From: DATEEG01 sp035525055
GTDB lineage: Bacteria; Actinomycetota; Acidimicrobiia; Spongiisociales; ZC4RG35
Direction of reading: 5' to 3'
Length of the DNA stretch: 19,334 nucleotides
NCBI GenBank assembly: GCA_035525055.1
Contig: DATLEZ010000046.1
Coordinates: forward strand, 1 to 19,334
The notes beneath the pieces are model-generated. The model was not told the DNA's origin, made no database searches, and was given only the letters and a program-made list of their open reading frames with translations. How positions within the stretch are numbered: the first letter of the stretch is position 1; the number at the start of each line of letters is the position of its first letter. Positions 13,503-19,334 of this stretch are shown here, one piece after another. The translations under genes and the position numbers were made by a program.

Positions 13503-14981
13503 ATGAGGTCAGCGCGCCCTTACCTCCTCCTGGTCCTGCTGCTGGTCACAACTGCAGCCCTCGGACCGGGCGGTACTTTTGTCGACGACAACGGCAACCT
13601 CCACGAACCCAACATCGAGGCAATCTTCGCCGCCGGGATCACAACCGGCTGTTCGGTTTCCCCTTCACTTTTCTGCCCGACCCAAGCCGTGACCCGGGGA
13701 CAGATGGCGGCCTTCCTCACAAGGGCTCTTGACCTCCCCGCCCCCGATCGCGACTACTTCACCGACGACAGCGGGTCGATCTTCGAGGATCAGATCAACA
13801 GGCTTGCAACTGCCGGGATCACTGGGGGTTGCACCGTCGGGACCTTCTGCCCGAACGACACAATTACCCGCGAACAGATGGCTGCGTTCCTCGTGAGGGC
13901 CTACGGCTACGCGGCTCCCGGAGTCGACCGGTTCACCGACGACGAGGGGTCGCAGTTCGAGGCCGAGATCAACTTTCTGGCTGAAGCGGGGATCACGACG
14001 GGATGTGCAGCCGACCGGTTCTGCCCCGCCAACCCGGTGCTCCGCGATCAAATGGCGACGTTCCTGGCCAGAGCCGAATTGCTGGAGCCGATCCTCGTCC
14101 CGGCCGGATGTTCCATACTCCCCGCCGACAACATCTGGAACACCCGGGTCGACAACCTCCCGGTCCATGCCCGTTCTGGTGCGTATGTCCCTTCGATCGG
14201 CACGGACACGAACATGCATCCGGACTTCGGATCCGGGGTGTGGCCGCCCGGTTCGACCAGCCCGATCGGCATTCCAGTGACCGAAGTCGGAGCCGGCCAA
14301 CCGGCCGTGGAGATCATCTACACCGACTACGGCGACGAAAGCGACCCGGGACCGTTCCCGATTCCACCGTCCGCTTCGGTCGAGGGCGGCCCCAGCGGCG
14401 GCGGTGACCGCCATGTGATAGTCGTCGATCGCGCTGCCTGCCGCCTCTATGAGTTGTTCTACGCCTGGCCCCAGGAGAACGGATCCTGGGAGGCGTCTTC
14501 CGGCGCTGCCTACGACCTTCGCTCCAACGCCCTCCGACCGGATGGCTGGACCTCGGCCGATGCCGCCGGCCTTCCGATCTTCCCGGGCCTCGTCACCTAC
14601 GACGAAGTCGCGGCCGGCTACATCGGCCATGCAATCCGATTCACCGCCTCGGAGACTCAGCGGGCATATGTATGGCCAGCCCGTCACTACGCGTCATCGG
14701 ACACGAGGCTCGACCTGCCACCGATGGGCCAGCGCTTTCGCCTCAAGGCCAGCTTCGATATCTCGGGCTTCGCACCTGAGGTTCAGGTCATCCTGACGGC
14801 GTTCAAGCAGTTCGGTCTGATCCTGGCCGACAACGGTTCATCGTGGTACGTCTCGGGCGCGCCCGATCCCCGCTGGGACAACGACGTGCTCAGTGAACTC
14901 AAGACAATCCCGGGGTCCGCCTTCGAAGCCGTCGACGTCTCGTCGCTCCAGGTGAGCCCAGATTCGGGCCAGGCCGGGTAG
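13503..14981 (+). CDS. Secreted protein with three Cys-paired SLH-like repeats and an uncharacterised C-terminal domain
   Basis: 492 aa. Residues 1-20 are a signal peptide (MRSARPYLLLVLLLVTTAAL). Three SLH-like repeats follow at about 24-76, 84-133 and 142-191, each with F.DD..G..F...I..L..AGIT.GC...FCP...TR.QMA.FL.RA. Every repeat holds a Cys pair (50/58, 110/116, 168/174), probably disulfide-bonded outside the cell. Residues ~200-480 form one domain with PADNIWNTRVDNLPVH, DRHVIVVDRAACRLYEL, GHAIRFTASETQRAYVWPARH and LADNGSSWYVSGAPDPRWDN. I recall this conserved block in actinobacterial and other bacterial secreted proteins without assigned function; the conserved His, Asp and Arg residues suggest a hydrolase or carbohydrate-binding role, but this is a guess. 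The start was chosen at the signal peptide Met; GATCAT lies 6 nt upstream. Confidence 0.82.
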   Translation: MRSARPYLLLVLLLVTTAALGPGGTFVDDNGNLHEPNIEAIFAAGITTGCSVSPSLFCPTQAVTRGQMAAFLTRALDLPAPDRDYFTDDSGSIFEDQINRLATAGITGGCTVGTFCPNDTITREQMAAFLVRAYGYAAPGVDRFTDDEGSQFEAEINFLAEAGITTGCAADRFCPANPVLRDQMATFLARAELLEPILVPAGCSILPADNIWNTRVDNLPVHARSGAYVPSIGTDTNMHPDFGSGVWPPGSTSPIGIPVTEVGAGQPAVEIIYTDYGDESDPGPFPIPPSASVEGGPSGGGDRHVIVVDRAACRLYELFYAWPQENGSWEASSGAAYDLRSNALRPDGWTSADAAGLPIFPGLVTYDEVAAGYIGHAIRFTASETQRAYVWPARHYASSDTRLDLPPMGQRFRLKASFDISGFAPEVQVILTAFKQFGLILADNGSSWYVSGAPDPRWDNDVLSELKTIPGSAFEAVDVSSLQVSPDSGQAG

Positions 14982-14998
14982 CCGTTAGATTCGGGCCA
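14960..14998 (+). repeat. 12-bp direct repeat around the SDR gene start
   Basis: agattcgggcca occurs at 14960-14971 and 14987-14998 (27-bp period). The second copy contains the end of the candidate -10 box, the spacer and the first base of the ATC start. Confidence 0.7.
14985..14990 (+). promoter_or_regulatory. Candidate -10 box (TTAGAT) of the SDR gene
   Basis: TTAGAT, 7 nt, then ATC at 14998. It lies 4 bp after the SLH-gene stop. Confidence 0.45.
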
Positions 14999-15723
14999 TC
15001 GCACCCGAACCCAACTCCGGACTTGTCGCGATCGTCACCGCCGCCGGCAAGGGCATCGGCGCCGGGATCGCCAGGCGTCTCGCCGCCGACGGATACTGCC
15101 TTGGGCTTCTGTCCAACTCCGGGGGTGCCGCCGACCTCGCCGGTCAACTTGGACCTGAGGTTGCCATCGCCCACACCGGGTCGGTTACAGATGCGAATGT
15201 GCTCGGCGAGTTGGTCGACTCAACGATGAGCACCTTCGGCCGAGTCGACGCGGTCGTCAACAACACCGGCCACCCGCCTAAAGGAGACCTGCTCTCCATC
15301 TCCGATGCCGACTGGCATCTCGGCATGGATCTCTTGCTTCTCAATGTCGTGAGGATGGCGAGGTTGGTCACTCCCATCATGGAGCGGCAGCGTGGTGGTT
15401 CGATAGTCAACATCTCGACATACGCGGCGTTCGAACCCGATCTGGCGTTCCCGGTGTCGAGCTCATTGCGGGCGGCGCTAGGCGACTTCGCCAAGCTCTA
15501 CGCCGACCGCTACGCGAGTTCGGGGATCAGGATGAACAACGTCCTCCCCGGGTTCACCGAGAGCTATCCGGAGAACCCCGAGAACGTGGCCAGGATCCCG
15601 ATGGGCCGCTATGGACTGATCGACGAGATCGCTGCGGCAGTGGCCTTTCTCGTTTCCGACGAGTCTGGATACGTAACCGGACAAAACTTGCGAGTGGATG
15701 GCGGCCTGAGCCGGTCGGTGTGA
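14998..15723 (+). CDS. Short-chain dehydrogenase/reductase family protein, probable ATC start, degenerate active site
   Basis: 241 aa. The Rossmann fold begins VAIVTAAGKGIGAG (10-23; a variant TGxxxGIG with Ala for the first Gly), followed by NNTG (88-91) and the C-terminal GYVTGQNLRVDGGLSRS. The usual catalytic YxxxK is absent: after Ser140 the aligned stretch is FPVSSSLRAAL, giving Ser and Arg at the Tyr and Lys positions. A related SDR subgroup shares FAKLYADRYA and RMNNVLPGF and may be non-reductase or use another mechanism. No ATG, GTG or TTG lies between the in-frame TAG at 14986 and the Rossmann motif. ATC 14998 sits 7 nt after TTAGAT and gives the normal SDR N-terminal length. Starting at the first internal ATG-like codon would delete the cofactor site. 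Convergent with the PLP gene; only 4 bp separate the stops. Confidence 0.8.
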   Translation: MAPEPNSGLVAIVTAAGKGIGAGIARRLAADGYCLGLLSNSGGAADLAGQLGPEVAIAHTGSVTDANVLGELVDSTMSTFGRVDAVVNNTGHPPKGDLLSISDADWHLGMDLLLLNVVRMARLVTPIMERQRGGSIVNISTYAAFEPDLAFPVSSSLRAALGDFAKLYADRYASSGIRMNNVLPGFTESYPENPENVARIPMGRYGLIDEIAAAVAFLVSDESGYVTGQNLRVDGGLSRSV

Positions 15724-15727
15724 AAGG

Positions 15728-16633
15728 CTATCGGTACAGATCTCCGACGAGATACTTGAGTCCGCTGTCGACCTGGACGGTCACGACTGTCGACCCGGGA
15801 CCGAGGCGGGTGCCAATCCTCTCCGCGGCGACAAGGTTGGCCCCGGTCGACGGGCCCGAGAAGACACCCCAGTCCCGGGCGGCGGCTCGGGCCTTGGCGA
15901 AAGCTTCCTTGGTCGAAACGGTGATGACCTCGTCGTAGTGCTCGGGCGACAACAGCGGTGGGATGAAGCCGGCTCCCCCACCCTCGATCCGATGAGTCCC
16001 GGGTGGCTGGCCGGAGATCACTGCCGACTCGGCTGGTTCCACGACGGCAAGGTGGATATCGGGCCATGCCTCCCGCAGTGACCTGCTCACACCGAGGAAG
16101 CACCCCGCTGTCCCCACGTAGGAGCAGTACGCGTCCGCCCCGGGCAACATCGCCACGATCTCCCGCCCCATTTGCTCATACCCATCCACCATGTCGTGAT
16201 TGTTGAATTGGTCGGTCTGATAGGCCCCGACCTCTTCGGCCAGCTGCGCCGCCCGGGCCTGCATCCTGGGGATCAGCTCGGCGGTGATGCCCTCCGGGGA
16301 GTGAATCACCTCCATCACGGCTCCAAACGCCTCGATGGTCCGCAGCTTCTCCGCCGAAAACGCGTCCGATGTGACTATGTGCAGTGGATGTCCGGTCAAC
16401 GCGCAAACCATGGCGAGCGAACTCCCGGTGCTGCCCCCGGTGTACTCGACGACGGCCTGACCTGGCGCTAGCCGTCCCGCTTCCTCGGCCCCTCGAACCA
16501 TCGCCAGGGCCATCCGATCCTTGTAGGACCCAGTGGGATTGCCGCCTTCGAGTTTGACCCAAATCTCACCGCGAACGGGGCTTTCGGGCAAGTGAATCAA
16601 CGGGGTGTTGCCGATGGCGTCGAGAAGGCTCAT
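15728..16633 (-). CDS. Cysteine-synthase-family PLP enzyme
   Basis: 301 aa, fold-type II PLP enzyme. IGNTPLIHL (7-15), LEGGNPTGSYKDRMA with the PLP lysine at residue 38, and YTGGSTGSSLA (64-74), the phosphate-facing loop in the place of SGNTG, all fit the family. QFNNHDM, SYVGTAGCFLG and VFSGPSTGANLVAA near the C-terminus complete the O-acetylserine sulfhydrylase/cystathionine beta-synthase core. There are no CBS domains. It probably makes cysteine or a related beta-substituted alanine; the acceptor is not determinable. With the cystathionine-lyase-type gene at 7355 it adds a second sulfur amino acid enzyme to the window. ATG 16633 is favoured over 16663 because TAGCGT lies 7 nt upstream and the family begins at this point. 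Confidence 0.88.
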   Translation of the reverse strand: MSLLDAIGNTPLIHLPESPVRGEIWVKLEGGNPTGSYKDRMALAMVRGAEEAGRLAPGQAVVEYTGGSTGSSLAMVCALTGHPLHIVTSDAFSAEKLRTIEAFGAVMEVIHSPEGITAELIPRMQARAAQLAEEVGAYQTDQFNNHDMVDGYEQMGREIVAMLPGADAYCSYVGTAGCFLGVSRSLREAWPDIHLAVVEPAESAVISGQPPGTHRIEGGGAGFIPPLLSPEHYDEVITVSTKEAFAKARAAARDWGVFSGPSTGANLVAAERIGTRLGPGSTVVTVQVDSGLKYLVGDLYR

Positions 16634-16640
16634 GCCTTCG

Positions 16641-16646
16641 ACGCTA
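16641..16646 (-). promoter_or_regulatory. Candidate -10 box (TAGCGT) of the cysteine-synthase-like gene
   Basis: TAGCGT, 7 nt, ATG at 16633. Only 16 bp separate it from the divergent -10 at 16663-16668, so polymerases could not occupy both promoters at once. Confidence 0.45.
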
Positions 16647-16662
16647 GCGGGACCGCATGTCA

Positions 16663-16668
16663 TACGAT
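16663..16668 (+). promoter_or_regulatory. Candidate -10 box (TACGAT) of the lipoprotein gene
   Basis: TACGAT, 7 nt, GTG at 16676 (an ATG follows immediately at 16679). Confidence 0.45.
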
Positions 16669-16675
16669 TCCAAAC

Positions 16676-17170
16676 GTGATGGATCAGACCCCCCGTGTCA
16701 CCTTGACCTGTGCCCTGGTGTTCGTTGCCTGCACATCAAGCGCTACCTCCACAACGACCGCTATCGCATGTCTCGATCCCCCGGCCAATCAAGTGGTCGA
16801 TACGGGTGTCCTCCCGATGGAGATTCGGCCCAATCCCACCGTGAGCGAAACCGTTATCGAACTTATCACCGAGGAAATCCGCCTCCCGGAAACGCCGATC
16901 GTCGGGGTTGGCCTCGATCTGCAGTGCTGGACTGAAGCGGGATGGACCAACCTCTATCGTCTTACACGCGATTCCATTGGAGAACCGACCGCGATCCGGT
17001 ACGGGACTGGTGTCACTTTCGCCGAACCCGCTCTCGGCGTGCAACTACCGAATCAATCGAGGATCCTCATTCCGGATCTGACTCCTGGCATATATCGAAT
17101 CTCCGACGCGGCGCTGACAGCGGGCAGGGAGTTCCCGGGGTTCGCCTACTTCGAAGTTGTGACGCCGTAG
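16676..17170 (+). CDS. Small putative lipoprotein, unknown function
   Basis: 164 aa from the GTG at 16676, or 163 from the adjacent ATG at 16679. The N-terminus has one Arg, a hydrophobic run and LVFVAC, a plausible lipobox with the lipidated Cys about 18 residues in, followed by a Ser/Thr-rich linker. The remainder is predicted beta-rich, ending LTPGIYRISDAALTAGREFPGFAYFEVV, which resembles the Ig-like/beta-sandwich domain of other actinobacterial lipoproteins whose text concerns treatment of extracellular ligands. I do not recognise a named family. Cys31 and Cys85 (approximate) could form a disulfide. It precedes the carboxylase alpha gene by 47 bp but probably has its own promoter, as does that gene. 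Confidence 0.7.
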   Translation: MMDQTPRVTLTCALVFVACTSSATSTTTAIACLDPPANQVVDTGVLPMEIRPNPTVSETVIELITEEIRLPETPIVGVGLDLQCWTEAGWTNLYRLTRDSIGEPTAIRYGTGVTFAEPALGVQLPNQSRILIPDLTPGIYRISDAALTAGREFPGFAYFEVVTP

Positions 17171-17203
17171 GTGAGGGCACCAGAGGCACTGCCGATAGGT
17201 GGC

Positions 17204-17209
17204 TACTCT
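17204..17209 (+). promoter_or_regulatory. Candidate -10 box (TACTCT) of the carboxylase alpha gene
   Basis: TACTCT, 8 nt, GTG at 17218. It matches the carboxylase beta promoter in hexamer and spacing. Confidence 0.45.
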
Positions 17210-17217
17210 CGCCGACC

Positions 17218-19194
17218 GTGATTCGAAAGGTTCTCGTCGCCAACCGGGGGGAGATCGCCAGGCGGATCTTCCGGACATGTCGTTCGATGGGGATCGGCAC
17301 AGTCGCCGTCTTCTCCGACGTAGATCGACACGCGCCGTTCGTTCAAGAAGCCGACGAAGCTGTGGCACTCGGAGGGGCGATGGCTTCCGAGTCATATCTC
17401 TCCATCGACCGACTGATCGATGCCGCCAGCGAGTCGGGGGCTGACGCGGTCCATCCGGGCTACGGGTTCCTTGCGGAGAACGCCGACTTCGCCAGGGCTG
17501 TGATCGACGCAGGACTGACATGGATTGGTCCCTCTCCCGAGGCGATGGAGGCGATGGGCTCCAAGCTCGAGTCGAAGCGTCTCGTCGGCGAAGCCGGCGT
17601 CTCGACGTTGCCGTCGGTCGACCTGACCGACCTCACTAGCGACCAAGCCCTCCAGGCAGCAGGGAGGATCGGATATCCCGTTTTTGTCAAGGCATCGGCC
17701 GGGGGCGGAGGGAAAGGCATGCGCATCGTGGCGGGCCCCGACGACCTCCTCGAGGCCGTGGAGGGCGCTCGCCGCGAGGCCGGTGCCGCCTTCGGTGACG
17801 ACACCATATTCCTCGAACACCATCTCGTAGCCCCACGCCACATCGAGATCCAGGTTTTCGGCGACGCCCACGGCAACGTCGTCCCCTTGTTCGAGCGCGA
17901 ATGCTCGATCCAGCGCCGGCATCAGAAGATCATCGAAGAAGCCCCCTCTTCGATCATCGACGTTGTGACTCGCGATCAAATGGGAGCCGCCGCCGTCGCC
18001 GCGGCCCGGTCGGTCGGATATGTCGGGGCCGGCACGGTCGAGTTCCTATATGACGGCGGCCAGTTTTTCTTCCTCGAGATGAACACGCGCCTGCAGGTGG
18101 AGCACGCGGTGACGGAGGAGATAACCGCGCTCGACCTGGTCCGTTTGCAGCTGCTCGTCGCCCAGGGTGAAGCCCTGCCCGAAGATGCCCTGAACCCGGC
18201 GATGGTGGGACATGCGATCGAAGCGAGGCTCTATGCCGAGGATCCGTTCCACGACTTTCTGCCCGTGGCGGGGATGGTGGATCGCTTTGAGTTCCCGAAC
18301 CTCCCGGGCCTCAGGATCGACTCGGGAGTCGAGAGCGGTAGCGAGGTGTCACCCTTCTATGACCCGATGATCGCCAAGGTTGTGGCGTGGGCCGAGACGC
18401 GTCGTGAAGCCGCCGCCCTGCTGGCAGAGGGTCTCCAGCGAGCACGCATCCACGGCCTTGTCACCAACCGCGAGTTGCTGGTACGAATCCTCCGCCACCC
18501 TGATTTCCTGTCCGGCGATATCGACACTCATTTTCTCGAAAGGCACTCTCCTGCCGACCTCGGGGGTTCCCTTCCCGGCCAGATCGAGGTCCGCCTTGCT
18601 GCAGTGGCGGCGGCGCTCGCCGGCCAGAGCGACCGACGTGCCCACTCTGATCTCCTCGGATCGATTCCCTCCGGATGGAGGAACAGTCCCTCGCAATTGC
18701 AGGAGGTTGACTTCGATCTTGATGGGGTGATGATCAAGGTCGGCTATCGCTTCGAGGCGCGCGGAGGCGTCACCATTGCCCTCGACGATGAGGCCCTTGA
18801 GGATGTCGATCTGATCGGAGTGACGGGAGACCGGGTCGGCCTGCAGGTCGGGCAACAGCTGCGCTGGTTCGATGTCGCCCGCAACGGCTGGGTCCATCAC
18901 GTCGACGGGCCTGGTGGATATGTGCGACTCGTCGAACGGCCCCGATTTCCCGAAGCCGCCCGCGAAGACGACCCAGGGTCTTTGCACGCACCGATGCCGG
19001 GAAGGATCGTCAAGGTAATAGTCAGCGAGGGCGACGACGTGACCAACGGGCAGGCGGTCATCGTCCTCGAAGCGATGAAGATGGAGCACACCCTGCGTGC
19101 TCCCTACGACGGAGTGGTCCGCTCCGTGACAGCCGCCCCCGGCGACCAGGTCGAAGCGGGCACCGTCCTCGCCGTCGTCGAACCGCGAACCTAA
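17218..19194 (+). CDS. Acyl-CoA carboxylase biotin-carboxylase/biotin-carrier (alpha) subunit
   Basis: 658 aa from the GTG at 17218, the usual size of MccA/PccA/AccA-type alpha subunits. The biotin carboxylase domain (about 1-450) starts IRKVLVANRGEIARRIFRT and has HPGYGFLAEN, the ATP-grasp GGGGKGMRIV (near 160-170), RHIEIQVFGD, ECSIQRRHQKIIEEAPS and FLEMNTRLQVEHAVTE. A linking BT-like domain spans about 490-580. The biotinyl domain ends with EAMKM, Lys621 being the biotinylation site 37 residues from the C-terminus. It carboxylates its biotin with bicarbonate and ATP, and hands it to the beta subunit (11161-12759). Start support: TACTCT 8 nt upstream, no Shine-Dalgarno, and the family N-terminus begins exactly here. 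Confidence 0.95.
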   Translation: MIRKVLVANRGEIARRIFRTCRSMGIGTVAVFSDVDRHAPFVQEADEAVALGGAMASESYLSIDRLIDAASESGADAVHPGYGFLAENADFARAVIDAGLTWIGPSPEAMEAMGSKLESKRLVGEAGVSTLPSVDLTDLTSDQALQAAGRIGYPVFVKASAGGGGKGMRIVAGPDDLLEAVEGARREAGAAFGDDTIFLEHHLVAPRHIEIQVFGDAHGNVVPLFERECSIQRRHQKIIEEAPSSIIDVVTRDQMGAAAVAAARSVGYVGAGTVEFLYDGGQFFFLEMNTRLQVEHAVTEEITALDLVRLQLLVAQGEALPEDALNPAMVGHAIEARLYAEDPFHDFLPVAGMVDRFEFPNLPGLRIDSGVESGSEVSPFYDPMIAKVVAWAETRREAAALLAEGLQRARIHGLVTNRELLVRILRHPDFLSGDIDTHFLERHSPADLGGSLPGQIEVRLAAVAAALAGQSDRRAHSDLLGSIPSGWRNSPSQLQEVDFDLDGVMIKVGYRFEARGGVTIALDDEALEDVDLIGVTGDRVGLQVGQQLRWFDVARNGWVHHVDGPGGYVRLVERPRFPEAAREDDPGSLHAPMPGRIVKVIVSEGDDVTNGQAVIVLEAMKMEHTLRAPYDGVVRSVTAAPGDQVEAGTVLAVVEPRT

Positions 19195-19217
19195 GGGGCC
19201 GCGCGGATAGGTGATTG

Positions 19218-19280
19218 CCGTTGGGTCTTGGGTTGCCTCGGGGATGATCCCGAGTGCACGCAACCCACAAGACCCAACGG
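19218..19280 (+). repeat. Long inverted repeat/hairpin before the last gene
   Basis: The 19-nt arm 19218-19236 is complementary to the 21-nt arm 19260-19280 apart from a 2-nt bulge. Between them lies a second perfect hairpin (19237-19242 with 19249-19254, 6-nt loop). The right arm ends at the first bases of the GGAGG ribosome-binding site (19279-19283). It could be a terminator for the carboxylase alpha gene, a mobile-element end, or a translational shield. Confidence 0.85.
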
Positions 19281-19290
19281 AGGTGTCAGT

Positions 19291-19334
19291 ATGGGCGCGC
19301 TGGACCTGGATGTGGTGGATGTGGTCTGGGAGGC
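19291..19334 (+). CDS. Start of a truncated gene, possibly a transposase
   Basis: Only the first 14 codons lie in the window (MGALDLDVVDVVWE). GGAGG is 7 nt upstream of the ATG, giving a convincing ribosome-binding site, unlike the leaderless starts around it. The short N-terminus is too little for a family call. The D-V-V-x-x-V-W pattern is compatible with the N-terminus of some IS5-type transposases, and the long hairpin just upstream would suit a mobile element, but this is a guess. Confidence 0.4.
   Translation, partial: MGALDLDVVDVVWE

Noticed and set aside
17045..17521. Minus-strand open frame rich in Arg across the lipoprotein and carboxylase alpha genes.
   Set aside because: It is a high-GC shadow frame with no motif, overlapped by two well-supported genes.

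Overview
The window is high-GC bacterial chromosome, densely packed on both strands. Several families point to Actinomycetota, most likely an Acidimicrobiia-like lineage: SLH-type repeats carrying paired cysteines, a small actinobacterial HhH-GPD protein, a PspA gene beside a TPM-like membrane protein, and a FadF/Rv0338c-type iron-sulfur reductase. This placement rests on recognised protein families, not on a database search. No tRNA, rRNA, CRISPR array or complete insertion sequence was seen.

Layout. Positions 76-7298 are one minus-strand run, read right to left: uridine kinase (udk), pyrroline-5-carboxylate reductase (proC), proline dehydrogenase, a BCP-type peroxiredoxin, a secreted/membrane TPM-like protein with a Ser/Arg tail, PspA, and a membrane-anchored (Fe-S) reductase of the ETF:menaquinone oxidoreductase type. 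A trans-sulfuration PLP enzyme diverges from udk (7355-8479) and converges on a minus-strand pair, HhH-GPD protein then DUF4388 protein (8520-9994). A DinB-like gene diverges from that pair. Positions 10604-11160 are gene-poor, with short direct repeats, two candidate mini membrane proteins on the minus strand, and a 26-27 bp tandem repeat just ahead of an acyl-CoA carboxylase beta subunit (11161-12759). Next come a convergent thioredoxin-fold protein, a secreted SLH-repeat protein with an uncharacterised C-terminal domain, an SDR-family gene with no ordinary start codon, a convergent cysteine-synthase-like gene, a small lipoprotein and the biotin-carrying acyl-CoA carboxylase alpha subunit (17218-19194). 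The window ends with a long hairpin and the first codons of another gene.

How the genes fit together. The alpha and beta subunits should form one biotin-dependent acyl-CoA carboxylase, of methylcrotonyl-CoA-carboxylase-like type. They are 4.5 kb apart but have nearly identical start-proximal promoters. The Fe-S reductase would take electrons from acyl-CoA oxidation into the quinone pool, so an acyl-CoA/branched-chain degradation theme runs through the window. ProC and proline dehydrogenase, catalysing opposing steps, overlap by 4 bp. PspA and its partner suggest membrane-stress handling.

The strongest structural signal is not a gene. About ten start codons lie 6-8 nt after a TAnnnT or nAnnnT -10 hexamer with no Shine-Dalgarno, which indicates leaderless transcription. 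This rule resolves several ambiguous starts and points to an ATC start codon for the SDR gene. The second unusual signal is a set of 7-bp tandem repeats of three different sequences in intergenic gaps; one of them appears to supply the -10 box of the Fe-S reductase gene.
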